Positions 1 through 7,890 of a DNA stretch of 64,000 nucleotides are shown in pieces. Every line of letters starts with the position of its first letter. Position 1 is the first letter of the stretch. This stretch comes from Sinorhizobium meliloti 4H41 (GTDB lineage: Bacteria > Pseudomonadota > Alphaproteobacteria > Rhizobiales > Rhizobiaceae). The DNA lies in the NCBI RefSeq assembly GCF_000375585.1, contig NZ_AQWP01000011.1, positions 142,157 through 206,156 of the forward strand, read 5' to 3'. A program made the translations under genes and the position numbers. The notes under the pieces were generated by a model. The model was not told the DNA's origin and did not search any database. It saw only the letters and a list, made by a program, of their open reading frames with translations.

Positions 1-45
1 AGCTACGACAGTTACGTGTATGCTGCCCAAGCGGCTGGAAAGTAA
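1..45 (+). CDS. possible C-terminal tail of a truncated gene
   Basis: The first frame of the window is open from base 1 and ends at TAA (43-45), giving 14 residues that end in QAAGK. This could be the end of a gene that begins outside the window. The fragment is too short to assign to a family, and an open frame of this length is not significant in GC-rich DNA. Confidence 0.25.
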   Translation, partial: SYDSYVYAAQAAGK

Positions 46-107
46 CGCGGGATCGTCCTGTGTGGCGCAGCGTTGCGCCACACAGGATAGACAGATTTCC
101 TCGCATG

Positions 108-368
108 TCAGAGGGTGGCGGACACCCTGAAGCTTCTCTCTACAAGCACTATCAAGGGCGAATCAAACTCCGGCCATGGTTTGAGCCCATGAACAGCTGG
201 CACCACGCTCGGCATGCCATCAGCCGCAGCGACGGCAAGCATTCCAGTCGATACATTACGCGATCCCTTCAACCAGAACGAGAACGCGCCAGGGTTCTTC
301 ATCGGAAACGCCATAGCAACAACGCCCGTTCCCTGCCAATCAAGGGTAGCGGGAGACGAAAGCATCAT
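108..368 (-). CDS. possible small ORF coupled to the DUF3307 gene
   Basis: An 86-codon minus-strand frame starts with ATG at 366-368, which overlaps the TGA (365-367) of the DUF3307 gene in an ATGA arrangement typical of translational coupling. The product has no recognisable motif, signal peptide or membrane segment, and its composition (many Ser, Val, Pro) could be chance. The overlap is the only argument for it. The rest of the first 364 bases holds nothing else I can support. Confidence 0.25.
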   Translation of the reverse strand: MMLSSPATLDWQGTGVVAMAFPMKNPGAFSFWLKGSRNVSTGMLAVAAADGMPSVVPAVHGLKPWPEFDSPLIVLVERSFRVSATL

Positions 369-742
369 ACAGCAGCGCTGAAGATCAGGGCCGCGTAGGT
401 AAGCTGGTGCAACAGTTGATCGGCTCCGTGCACGGCCCAGTAGGCCCGGGTCGTAGCATCCGCGCGGCTATGTTGTGACAGCAATGCCTTGCCATAGTCG
501 ATGAGATAGTGAGCGAGGAACTCGGCGAGCACGAGAATGGTGACACGCATCAATCCGACTCCGGCCGACATCAGCCCCGGCGCAGTTCCAAGCGCGTGCC
601 CGCCCGCGTGCACGTAACCGCCGATCATGCGGAAATCGCCCTTGCCGCGCAGGATCCAGGCTGGCTGCAGCACATAGTCAACGACAAAGTGCTTGAGTTG
701 CAGGCAAGCAAGCATCGCCACCATGGTAATTGCCACTTCCAT
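365..742 (-). CDS. DUF3307 family membrane protein
   Basis: The product is 125 residues with several hydrophobic segments and the DUF3307 pattern: an N-terminal QLKHFVVDYVLQ stretch, a GGYVHAGGHA segment and a later AHYLIDYGK segment. The His/Asp pairs near membrane helices are typical of the family, whose biochemical role is unknown. I chose the ATG at 742 because GGGAGGAGGCG precedes it; the frame is open further upstream. The start lies inside the 3' end of the adenylate cyclase gene (65-base overlap), so it is probably the last or second-last gene of the operon that begins at bufA1. Confidence 0.8.
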   Translation of the reverse strand: MEVAITMVAMLACLQLKHFVVDYVLQPAWILRGKGDFRMIGGYVHAGGHALGTAPGLMSAGVGLMRVTILVLAEFLAHYLIDYGKALLSQHSRADATTRAYWAVHGADQLLHQLTYAALIFSAAV

Positions 743-2600
743 CGCCTCCTCCCGCGGACCGAACTTTTGGCTGGTCAATCGTGTGTACGCCAACGGGCCT
801 GGCCTTGCCGCGGACGGTGGCAAGCCCGAGCGGTCTCGTTATCGGCTCTGCCCCGAGCTCGCGCATGGTCGCGTCGCTGAGCACGATTTCGACGCCGCCC
901 TCCTTAGCCACATTCACCAGTCGACTCGCGAGATTGACCGTGTCGCCGATGGCGGTGTAGCTCAGTCGCTCGGCGGAACCGATATTACCCACCAGCGCCG
1001 TGCCGCTGTTGATGCCTATGCGTACGCGGATCACATTCTCGCCAGCCGTGATTGGCGGGTCTTCATGCATTGCCGCCCGGATCGCGACAGCCGCGCGGCA
1101 GGCGCGGGCGGCATGATCGGCCTGCTTGCGCGGCACGTTCCAGATCGCCATAACGGCATCCCCGATGAATTTGTCGACGGTACCGCCCTCCGCATGGACA
1201 GCGGCGACCGCAATAGTCAAGAAGCGCGTCAGATGAGGCTCGACGCCGGGTCCGAGCCTCTCCGTCAGCTCGGTAAAGCCGGGCAGGTCGGCGAACAGCA
1301 CGGTGACTTCACAGAGCTCGCCACCGGGTTTCGGCTCGACGCCGCCTTCGACCAGAGGTCGCACCACGTCGAGCGGCATGTAGCGGGCGAAGGCCGAAAG
1401 CCCGCCCGCCATCCGCTTCAACGCCTGTGACAAGTCATTGAGCTCGGCTAGGAAGGTCGGGTGGTGACGGATGCTTTCCAGTGAGAAGCGCTCGACCGCA
1501 CGCAATTGCTCCGCCACCCGGGCGAGCGGACGGGCGAAGAGGAAATTTGCAAAGCCGACCGCAGTCGCTGCGGCAAGTGCGGCCATAGCGAGCACAACCA
1601 AGGCTATGCGCCGGATATTCTCGTCGATACCGCTTGCGAAGGTTGAGCGGGGGGTCGCGATAACAAGGCGCCAGTTCTCGAACGGCAGGCGCGACGACGA
1701 CACGAAGACGGGCCCGAGCAAAGCGTTTGACACGACGGTTCGGAAGGCGTCGACCTGGTTGGCCGCGACAGCCTCGGCGGCGGCCGCGGCTATGGCATCG
1801 GAGGCCGGAAAGTCGGAAAAATGCGCTGCCATAACGCCCTCTAATGGTTGCGAAGTCGCAAGAACCCGGCCGCCGCTGTCCAGAACGAAGGCTTTGCCGA
1901 GCGCTGGTAGTTCAAGCGCCTGCAACGCTTCGGAGAGGCGCCGGAGGCTCACGGCCGCCATCACCACGCCGGTAAACTTCCCAAAGGTCACGACGCGCTT
2001 CGACAGCACCATGGCGGGCTCGAAACCATTCGGCAGCACATTGGTGACCGTCCAGACGGGCTCTCCGTTTTCCTTGCCCAATCGATACCAGGGGGCGCCG
2101 AGTGCCACATAGGCGCTCTCCGCCCTGATGCGCTCCTCGAAAAAAATGTCGCCCGGGATCGGTCGGTAGAGATCGCGCCGTAGCGGACGGAGCTCGCCGG
2201 CTTCCGCAGCGCCGATTTCGACCATCTCGATCCGGCCATCGGCGGTCGCATGCGAACCGAAGAAGCGCCCGTCCGGAAAGCCGAAGCCGATCCAGGCGAT
2301 CGCCGGCTGCTCGCGCAGCAGCGACAGGAACAGGAACTCGCGCTTGACCTCGTCATTGGCGCTGATCGCCCCTTGGAAGAAGATCGAGCGAATAACTTCG
2401 GCGGTGCTCGTCACGAGCGACAACGTCCGGGAAAGATCGTTCCTGACGGATGCCGCCGTCTGGGCATCGAGACTCGCGACGATCGCCTCGATGTTCTCGC
2501 CGGCTGCACGCTGCCAGATGAGATGGATCAGCGCCGCGGTGGAGAGCACCGCGAGCAGGAGGATGACGATAATGACCTGGGCAAGCTTCGGGCGATACAT
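678..2600 (-). CDS. membrane-bound class III adenylate cyclase (sensor-HAMP-cyclase)
   Basis: The 640-residue protein should make cAMP from ATP at the inner membrane in response to a periplasmic signal. Residues 5-25 form a membrane helix, followed by about 280 residues of Cache-like periplasmic sensor. A second helix (around IRRIALVVLAMAALA) and a HAMP-like linker lead into the C-terminal class III cyclase domain. There I see the two metal-binding Asp residues (LFADLPGFT and FIGDAVMAIW), the substrate Lys (TVDKFIGD), and the GDTVNLASRL segment carrying the purine-binding Asp and the transition-state Asn and Arg. All catalytic positions look intact. The start follows the ndh stop by two bases, so the genes are co-transcribed. 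The frame is open upstream, but the ATG at 2600 begins directly at the membrane helix. The ligand is unknown. Confidence 0.9.
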   Translation of the reverse strand: MYRPKLAQVIIVILLLAVLSTAALIHLIWQRAAGENIEAIVASLDAQTAASVRNDLSRTLSLVTSTAEVIRSIFFQGAISANDEVKREFLFLSLLREQPAIAWIGFGFPDGRFFGSHATADGRIEMVEIGAAEAGELRPLRRDLYRPIPGDIFFEERIRAESAYVALGAPWYRLGKENGEPVWTVTNVLPNGFEPAMVLSKRVVTFGKFTGVVMAAVSLRRLSEALQALELPALGKAFVLDSGGRVLATSQPLEGVMAAHFSDFPASDAIAAAAAEAVAANQVDAFRTVVSNALLGPVFVSSSRLPFENWRLVIATPRSTFASGIDENIRRIALVVLAMAALAAATAVGFANFLFARPLARVAEQLRAVERFSLESIRHHPTFLAELNDLSQALKRMAGGLSAFARYMPLDVVRPLVEGGVEPKPGGELCEVTVLFADLPGFTELTERLGPGVEPHLTRFLTIAVAAVHAEGGTVDKFIGDAVMAIWNVPRKQADHAARACRAAVAIRAAMHEDPPITAGENVIRVRIGINSGTALVGNIGSAERLSYTAIGDTVNLASRLVNVAKEGGVEIVLSDATMRELGAEPITRPLGLATVRGKARPVGVHTIDQPKVRSAGGGDGSGNYHGGDACLPATQALCR

Positions 2601-2602
2601 CG

Positions 2603-3919
2603 CTAGGTCTCGTGTTGGCCGGTAATCAGCCGCGCGGCGCGATCGTTGCGGACATAGGCGACTGCCCAGTCGAGAAAGACGACGAGACGATTGCGGAAGC
2701 CGACGAGGAACCAGAGATGGGCGAAGTTCCAGGCGAGCCATGCGGGATAGCCGGAGAGCTTGGCTTTGCCAAAGTCCGCAACCGCCGCTTTGCGGCCGAT
2801 GGTCGCGAGATTGCCGTAGTCACGATAACGGAAGGGCGCAGATCGCCGTCCCGCCATGTCGCCGAGGATGGCGTCGGCCGCGTAACGCCCCATCTGCTTG
2901 GCTGCCGGCGCCACGCCCGGTACAGGGCGCCCGGCCGCATCAATCACCGAGGCCGTGTCACCGATGACGAATATTTCGTCATGCCCCGGTGGATTAAGGC
3001 GTTCGTCGACGATGACCCGTCCGGCGCAGTCGGCCGCCGCACCGATCCACTTAGCGGCACGCGAAGCCATGACGCCTGCGGCCCAGAGAATGCAGGCGGA
3101 ACCGATCTCAGTTCCATTGGCCAGCCGTACACCGCTCTCGTCACAGCCGGCAACGGCATTGCCGAGCACGATCTCGACACCAAGCCTTTCGAGTTGTCTC
3201 TGGGCCTTTCGCGAAAGGCAGGGCGGCATCGCCGACAGTATCCGCTCACCCGCCTCGATGAGCACGACCCGGGCGGAGGATGAATCGATGCGCCGGAAAT
3301 CGTGAACGATCGTCCTTCGGGAGAGCTCGGCGATCGCGCCGGCGAGCTCGACGCCTGTCGGCCCGCCGCCAACGACGGCAAAGGTCAATAGCGTCCGGCG
3401 AAAATGTGGGTCATCGGTCACCTCCGCCTGTTCGAAGGCGGAGAGGATGCGCGCGCGGATTGCCGTCGCATCCGTGATTGTCTTCAGGCCAGGGGCGTGG
3501 TCCGCCCAGGTGTCATTACCGAAATAAGTGTGGCAGGCCCCGGTCGCGACGATCAGATGATCATACGGGATGCGCCGGTTGCCCGTCACGACGTATCGGG
3601 CGGTAGTATCGACCGCCTCGACCTTGTCCATCAGGACCGTGGCATTCGACTGCCGCGAAAGGATACGGCGGATCGGCATGGCGATCTGCGCCGGCGAGAG
3701 CCCCGCGGTCGCAACCTGGTATAGTAGGGGCTGGAACAGGTGATAGTTTCGCCGGTCGATCAAGGTGACTTCGACCGGCGCGCGGCGAAGCGCTATCGCC
3801 GCGTTCAGGCCGCCGAAGCCCGCACCGAGAATGACCACGCGCGGCCGGTGCTTTGTCTGGTCCGTGCCTGTCGCAATTTCGCCGGGCGCGGAGCCGCACT
3901 GAACAGGCGCTACTGACAT
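2603..3919 (-). CDS. ndh: type II NADH dehydrogenase (NDH-2)
   Basis: This single-subunit flavoprotein would oxidise NADH and reduce quinone without pumping protons. The 438-residue product shows the N-terminal FAD fold (VVILGAGFGGLNAA), the second Rossmann motif for NADH (FAVVGGGPTGVELAGAIAEL), the FAD-binding IFVIGDTASV segment near residue 300, and a C-terminal amphipathic/hydrophobic segment (WNFAHLWFLVGFRNRLVVF) typical of membrane anchoring. Length fits the family. The start is ATG at 3919, with GTG at 3922 possible. It abuts the doxX stop at 3923 and is followed two bases later by the cyclase. NDH-2 and DoxX proteins often occur together, and here both lie downstream of a bufferin locus, which hints at a role in redox or metal stress. 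Confidence 0.93.
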   Translation of the reverse strand: MSVAPVQCGSAPGEIATGTDQTKHRPRVVILGAGFGGLNAAIALRRAPVEVTLIDRRNYHLFQPLLYQVATAGLSPAQIAMPIRRILSRQSNATVLMDKVEAVDTTARYVVTGNRRIPYDHLIVATGACHTYFGNDTWADHAPGLKTITDATAIRARILSAFEQAEVTDDPHFRRTLLTFAVVGGGPTGVELAGAIAELSRRTIVHDFRRIDSSSARVVLIEAGERILSAMPPCLSRKAQRQLERLGVEIVLGNAVAGCDESGVRLANGTEIGSACILWAAGVMASRAAKWIGAAADCAGRVIVDERLNPPGHDEIFVIGDTASVIDAAGRPVPGVAPAAKQMGRYAADAILGDMAGRRSAPFRYRDYGNLATIGRKAAVADFGKAKLSGYPAWLAWNFAHLWFLVGFRNRLVVFLDWAVAYVRNDRAARLITGQHET

Positions 3920-3922
3920 CAC

Positions 3923-4396
3923 TCAGCCTCCGGCACCTATGCGTCGGGAGACCAGATGATCGACGGAAAACACGCCGGCGCCCCGCGAGAGGATGAGCAA
4001 GAGCAGGCTAGTCCACATCAGATGCTCGACCCAATGATCAGGGTAGACGAAGATCTGTATGATGGAGACGACCGCGAGCAGCATCAGCGATGCGAGCCGC
4101 GCGAGCAGTCCCAATCCGAGCATCGCGGCGCCACTGAGTTCCGCCACCGTCGCCATGACAGCGGCCAGCCCGGGATCGAGCAACGGCACGCGATATTCGA
4201 AGGCGAACAGCTGAAGCGTCACCGGCCACGAGGCAAGCTTCGTCTGGGCCGACTGCCAGAATACCTCTGCGACAGCCACGCGCGATGCCAGTTGCACGAT
4301 CGATAGCGGCAGGGCAGTCGTCCAACCCACGACAGAGTCGTGAAGCCTGTATATCGCTCTGGAAAAACCGATCGGTGTTGCGTGCTTTATGGTCAT
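3923..4396 (-). CDS. DoxX family membrane protein (BufD-like)
   Basis: The 157-residue protein has four hydrophobic helices and the DoxX-type arrangement: a first helix with FWQSAQTKLASW, a middle AELSGAAMLGLGLLARLASL segment, and a QIFVYPDHWVEHLMW stretch before the last helix. DoxX proteins are quinone-linked or thiosulfate/sulfur stress membrane proteins of loosely defined function. In Caulobacter the fourth gene of the bufferin operon encodes such a protein (BufD). The ATG at 4394-4396 overlaps the bufC stop (4393-4395) in an ATGA junction, showing translational coupling and fixing the start; the frame is open far upstream but that part is out-of-frame reading of bufC. The stop is immediately followed by the ndh start. 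Confidence 0.87.
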   Translation of the reverse strand: MTIKHATPIGFSRAIYRLHDSVVGWTTALPLSIVQLASRVAVAEVFWQSAQTKLASWPVTLQLFAFEYRVPLLDPGLAAVMATVAELSGAAMLGLGLLARLASLMLLAVVSIIQIFVYPDHWVEHLMWTSLLLLILSRGAGVFSVDHLVSRRIGAGG

Positions 4397-5193
4397 GACA
4401 CTCTCTCCTGCTGGTTGGAAGGCGCCTTCGCGCGATGGATTCCGACGACGAGCTCGCTGACGAAAAGCCCCGTCAGCGCTCGTGGGATATCGAACTCGGG
4501 AGAGTGGCAGCAGGCGCGGGCAACCGCAGCCTCGAGCCCCCTGCCCCGCCTCAACACGTGCCAAAACGCAAACTCCGCTGGGTCGAGGCGCAGGAAGCGG
4601 ACGGTGTCGCCATGTCTCCAGAGCGCGATGCGCTCCGGTTCGCGGCGGAGGTCCGCCAGTCCGTCCAGTTCGCCACCATGCTGATGCGCCGCCCATATGC
4701 TGAGGGCGGGCCAGCGGCAGATAAGAAGTCGCAGCGATGGCTGCAGGAAGAGCGCGAAAGATCCGCTCGAAAGCCCCTCATAGAGCTCGATGAGTGTGCT
4801 TGGCCGCTCCAACGGCGCGTCGAGCGCCTCGGCAATCTTCCACTCCAGGCGCGCGACCTCGGAGACGAAGGGCATATGGGCGGTTCCCTCGAAGTTCGCG
4901 AGAAATGGCGCAAATCCTGCACCGTACCGCGAAAGGCGCGGCTCTTGTGGCGGGCTGCTCCGGATGAAGCGGCCCGCGACATGACTGAAATAGCGTTCAT
5001 CGAGGAGCCGCACTGTCACGGGGAAGACGGCCTTCAAGGTCGTCGTGAGCGAGACCAGTGTATTGTTGCGGTAGATGCTTAATCGCCTTGCGGGATCGAA
5101 ACAGCCCTCTGCCAGGAGTGGCAGGATATCTGCCGGTCCGGTCGTCAGAACTGCACGCGCGACAACACTCTGGAGGGTCTCAATGGACGACAT
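4393..5193 (-). CDS. bufC1: BufC-like DUF2063 partner protein of the bufferin maturase
   Basis: The 266-residue product has the N-terminal HvfC/BufC domain (DUF2063). Recognisable segments are ARRLSIYRNN near residue 40, LKAVFPVTVRLLDERYF, the PPQEPRLSRYGAGFAPFL stretch near residue 95, and MPFVSEVARLEWKIAEA. Family knowledge: these proteins form a complex with the MNIO enzyme and recruit the precursor peptide. The ATG at 5193 is preceded by GGAGGGACGGCC and lies 14 bases inside the bufB end; the track-length frame starts earlier but overlaps bufB more. The bufA-bufB-bufC-doxX order matches the characterised Caulobacter buf1 operon. I see no missing segment. Confidence 0.92.
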   Translation of the reverse strand: MSSIETLQSVVARAVLTTGPADILPLLAEGCFDPARRLSIYRNNTLVSLTTTLKAVFPVTVRLLDERYFSHVAGRFIRSSPPQEPRLSRYGAGFAPFLANFEGTAHMPFVSEVARLEWKIAEALDAPLERPSTLIELYEGLSSGSFALFLQPSLRLLICRWPALSIWAAHQHGGELDGLADLRREPERIALWRHGDTVRFLRLDPAEFAFWHVLRRGRGLEAAVARACCHSPEFDIPRALTGLFVSELVVGIHRAKAPSNQQERVS

Positions 5194-6211
5194 GGCCGTC
5201 CCTCCTGCAATGATCCGATGTGCACTTGCCGCAAGCGGCTTTGACTGCCGCTGTTGCGGCAAGCGCCGGGAAAAGTATCCCCGTTGTGCCTTTGCGGCTG
5301 GGCAACCTCATGGTCTCGAAACGGCCATCTGGTGCAGTGACCGGCGGTTCCTCGAGGCGTTCGTCGAAGGCGATCCGGCGGGCGAGCATGTCGGCCCACA
5401 TCGCTTCGCCCAGTAGAACTTCGAGCGGCGGCACATCCGTGTCCCATTCGATCAGTGTCGGTCGCGGGCCGATCCTGCGCAGCGCGTGAGCATAGAGCGA
5501 CCATACCGCCGGCGGTACACGCGACCCGTGGTCGTCAATGAGAATGACGTCGCCGTCGACTTCGTTGACCGCATGACCGGCAAGGTGGATTTCACCGATC
5601 GCATCGGCCGGCAGGGCGTCGATGAAAGCCAGCGCATCGAAATCGAGGTTGCTTGCGGAGACATGGACGTTGTTGACGTCCAGCAGCAAGCCGCAACCGG
5701 TCCGATGTACGAGCTCGCTCAGGAATTCCGCCTCGGTCATGCTCGATTGAGCGAAGGCGAGATATGCGGAGAGGTTTTCGATGAACACCTGTCGCTTGAG
5801 CGTATCCTGCAGCCGGCCGACGTTCGCGGAAACGATGGCGAGTGCCTCGTCGTCGTAACGGAGCGGCAGAAGGTCGTTGAGATAGGTGCCGTCGGCGACG
5901 CTCCACGCAAGGTGTTCGGAGACGATCGCTGGTTGGAAGCGTTGGCAGACGAGACGAAGCCGCTCCAGATGCGCTCGGTCGAGACCCGAGGCGCTGCCGA
6001 GCGACAGTCCTACCCCGTGCAGCGAAAGCGGATAGACTTCCCGCAGCTTCTCGAGCGCATCCACGGCCGCTGATTGGCCCATGTAGTTTTCGGCATGAAC
6101 TTCCAGCCAGCCCGCGGCAGGCCTGCGGGAAAGCATCTCGGCAATGTGTGTGGAACGGAGGCCGATGCCCGCAGCGCACGGCATCGGGTGGGTTGGAAAC
6201 GTCTTGGGCAT
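5180..6211 (-). CDS. bufB1: MNIO (DUF692) bufferin maturase BufB
   Basis: This is a multinuclear iron-dependent oxidase of TIM-barrel fold, expected to convert cysteines of BufA1 to thiooxazoles. The 343-residue product shows the family His, Asp and Glu ligand segments in order: GIGLRSTHIAEM, EVHAENYMG (residues 35-43), SLHGVGLSLGSA, IVSEHLAW, QVFIENLSAYLAF, LLLDVNNVHVSA, GEIHLAGHA, LIDDHGSRV and LIEWDTDVP. The start at 6211 has GGGAG eleven bases upstream. The conserved part ends near residue 290; about 50 further residues form a tail with three Cys and several His (AACGKC, SDHC, DGHVVH) that I do not remember from other BufB proteins. The gene overlaps bufC by 14 bases and follows bufA1 by 37 bases. 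Confidence 0.95.
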   Translation of the reverse strand: MPKTFPTHPMPCAAGIGLRSTHIAEMLSRRPAAGWLEVHAENYMGQSAAVDALEKLREVYPLSLHGVGLSLGSASGLDRAHLERLRLVCQRFQPAIVSEHLAWSVADGTYLNDLLPLRYDDEALAIVSANVGRLQDTLKRQVFIENLSAYLAFAQSSMTEAEFLSELVHRTGCGLLLDVNNVHVSASNLDFDALAFIDALPADAIGEIHLAGHAVNEVDGDVILIDDHGSRVPPAVWSLYAHALRRIGPRPTLIEWDTDVPPLEVLLGEAMWADMLARRIAFDERLEEPPVTAPDGRFETMRLPSRKGTTGILFPALAATAAVKAACGKCTSDHCRRDGHVVH

Positions 6212-6248
6212 CGGTCTACTCCCATTTTTGCTTGTTGCCGCGAGGCCG

Positions 6249-6518
6249 TCAGGCCTTGGGCTCGTTGCTGCCGCCGGCGATCTTTCCGCAGCTGCCGGCA
6301 GGCACGTAGATCCAGGCGTCGGCCTGGTCGTCCATCGTCGAGGTGCCCGCGCAGGAATGAGTGGCTGTCTGGCAGTCGTTCTGACCGGCTTTGACGATGC
6401 CGTAGCATTTCTCGAACGAGAACTCGGGCTGGACAGCCGGTCCTGCCGATGCAGTCGACGCCGAGACGGAGGCGATCGCCGCAAGCGCGGAACTGATAAG
6501 CGTACGAGTGTTGATCAT
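6249..6518 (-). CDS. bufA1: BufA1 bufferin precursor peptide (DUF2282), copper-binding RiPP
   Basis: The 89-residue peptide begins with a Sec signal (residues 1-25, ending ASAG) and carries four cysteines at 38, 49, 56 and 77 in the bufferin pattern: EKCYGIVKAGQNDC, HSCAGTS, DAWIYVPAGSCGKIAGG. In Caulobacter the two central cysteines become thiooxazoles and the outer pair forms a disulfide; the modified peptide is exported and sequesters copper in the periplasm. The start at 6518 has CAGGAG seven bases upstream; the longer frame upstream is not supported. It is the first gene of the operon, with maturase, partner and DoxX genes directly following, so the assignment is strong. Copper binding by this peptide is inferred from the family. 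Confidence 0.94.
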   Translation of the reverse strand: MINTRTLISSALAAIASVSASTASAGPAVQPEFSFEKCYGIVKAGQNDCQTATHSCAGTSTMDDQADAWIYVPAGSCGKIAGGSNEPKA

Positions 6519-6665
6519 TGAACATCTCCTGGATCTGACGTTGTTCAGACCGGACATCGGCCTGATGCAGGAAAGCTTCGCAGAACACTCGCGCTCGCTG
6601 AAATGCTGTTCAGGCATCGTTTCGATAGGGCCGACCTATCCGTCCGCGCGGGGCGCCTGAGAACG

Positions 6666-6699
6666 AAAAAGCCCCCCGGATCGTCTCGGATCGGGGGGC
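6666..6699 (-). terminator. Rho-independent terminator after the patatin gene
   Basis: On the minus strand an 11-base-pair stem (GCCCCCC plus GATC, one bulged G, six-base loop) at 6671-6699 is followed by TTTTT (6666-6670). It lies 89 bases after the patatin stop and before the bufA1 promoter region, so it should separate the two minus-strand operons. Confidence 0.8.
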
Positions 6700-6787
6700 A
6701 GGACTGCCATCGGAAGGGAGATGGCAACGAGGGCTCGCGCGCACTCCGCGGCGACGCCCCTTGATTGGTCGGGAAGCGCTGAACCGT

Positions 6788-7873
6788 CTAGAGGTAACGC
6801 GCACTGATGTCGACGCTCGAACGCTTCCCTATCGCGTCATAGTTCGCCGTCAGCCAGTCCTCCGCGCACTGTCGACCGCGGTCACGGAGGTCTACGAGGG
6901 CTCCCCACTCGGCATTGAGTTTGCTTGAGACGCTGAGGTTTCTCATCGTCTCGTCGTCGGAGATGCCATGGACGAAGATACGTTTGAGGCCAAGAGAATT
7001 GCCCGCCTCGGAATCGATCAGGTGCGTCACGAAGGCGACTGCCCGCATCTCCCTCAACAACGAAGAGTTGAAGCTGATTTCGTTGATCCTGTTCAGGATT
7101 TCCGCCGCAGTACGAGGCAGTTCCGTTCGCTCCAGCGGATTGATGTGCACCACCAGCACGTCCGGAGTGTCGCAGCCGTAGATCAGCGGGAAAATCGCAG
7201 GGTTTCCCATGTAACCTCCGTCCCAATAGGCCTCCCCGTCGATCTCGACCGCTTGAAACAAGAAAGGCAGGCAGGCGGAGGCCAATACGGCGTCGATCGA
7301 GATCTCGTCATTGGAAAACACCTTGACCTTTCCGGAGCGTACGTTGGTCGCGCAGATGTTCAGCTTCACGGGACAGCGCGACATGCGGATCGCATCGAGG
7401 TCGATCGACTGTTCCAGAACCCGACGCAGCGGATTGTAGTTCAATGGGTTGAACTGGTAGGGCGATAGCAGCCGCGTCACCATGTCGAAAATGACGAAGG
7501 CCGGCGAATACTCCAGGGATTTCGACCCTGTCACCCGGTCGAGCAAACTCGGCTGTAGCGGACTGAAGGCCGCCGCATGGCTGATGCGGCGCCAGAAATT
7601 GGCCAGCGCCCTTTGCGCGCCACTGCGTCCGCCCTCCGCAAGCCCATAGGCCAGGACGGTGGCGTTCATGGCGCCGGCGCTGGTGGCAACGATGCCCTCA
7701 ACGGAAAGGCTCGCCTCGTCGAGCAACCGGTCGAGCACGCCCCAGGTGAATGCACCGTGCGCACCGCCGCCCTGAAGCGCGAGGTTGATCGTTCGCGGCG
7801 GACGCATGTCGGCTTCGGAGCGCCCCGCCCGCTGCTCTGAGCCCCGAGGGCCCACGTGGGTGTGCTTGTTCAT
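6788..7873 (-). CDS. patatin-like phospholipase
   Basis: The 361-residue protein is a Ser-Asp dyad hydrolase of the patatin family. It has the oxyanion-hole motif LQGGGAHGAF near residue 33, the nucleophile elbow in GIVATSAGAMNA (Ser near residue 67) and the catalytic Asp in YWDGGYMGNP near residue 215. No signal peptide is visible, so it probably acts in the cytoplasm on membrane lipid or on polyhydroxybutyrate granules. It follows bdhA by only 17 bases on the same strand. In rhizobia such a pairing with 3-hydroxybutyrate dehydrogenase suggests a role in polyhydroxybutyrate turnover, which is inference. The start at 7873 has GAGAGGAGCAGAGCC upstream; the frame is open beyond it but overlaps bdhA. 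Confidence 0.93.
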   Translation of the reverse strand: MNKHTHVGPRGSEQRAGRSEADMRPPRTINLALQGGGAHGAFTWGVLDRLLDEASLSVEGIVATSAGAMNATVLAYGLAEGGRSGAQRALANFWRRISHAAAFSPLQPSLLDRVTGSKSLEYSPAFVIFDMVTRLLSPYQFNPLNYNPLRRVLEQSIDLDAIRMSRCPVKLNICATNVRSGKVKVFSNDEISIDAVLASACLPFLFQAVEIDGEAYWDGGYMGNPAIFPLIYGCDTPDVLVVHINPLERTELPRTAAEILNRINEISFNSSLLREMRAVAFVTHLIDSEAGNSLGLKRIFVHGISDDETMRNLSVSSKLNAEWGALVDLRDRGRQCAEDWLTANYDAIGKRSSVDISARYL

Positions 7874-7890
7874 GGCTCTGCTCCTCTCAA

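Noticed and set aside
1471..2112. 213-codon plus-strand ORF
   Set aside because: It is antisense to the adenylate cyclase and has a low-complexity Ala/Arg/Ser composition without a ribosome binding site.
4435..5082. 215-codon plus-strand ORF
   Set aside because: Antisense to bufC, which has clear family motifs; no start signal.
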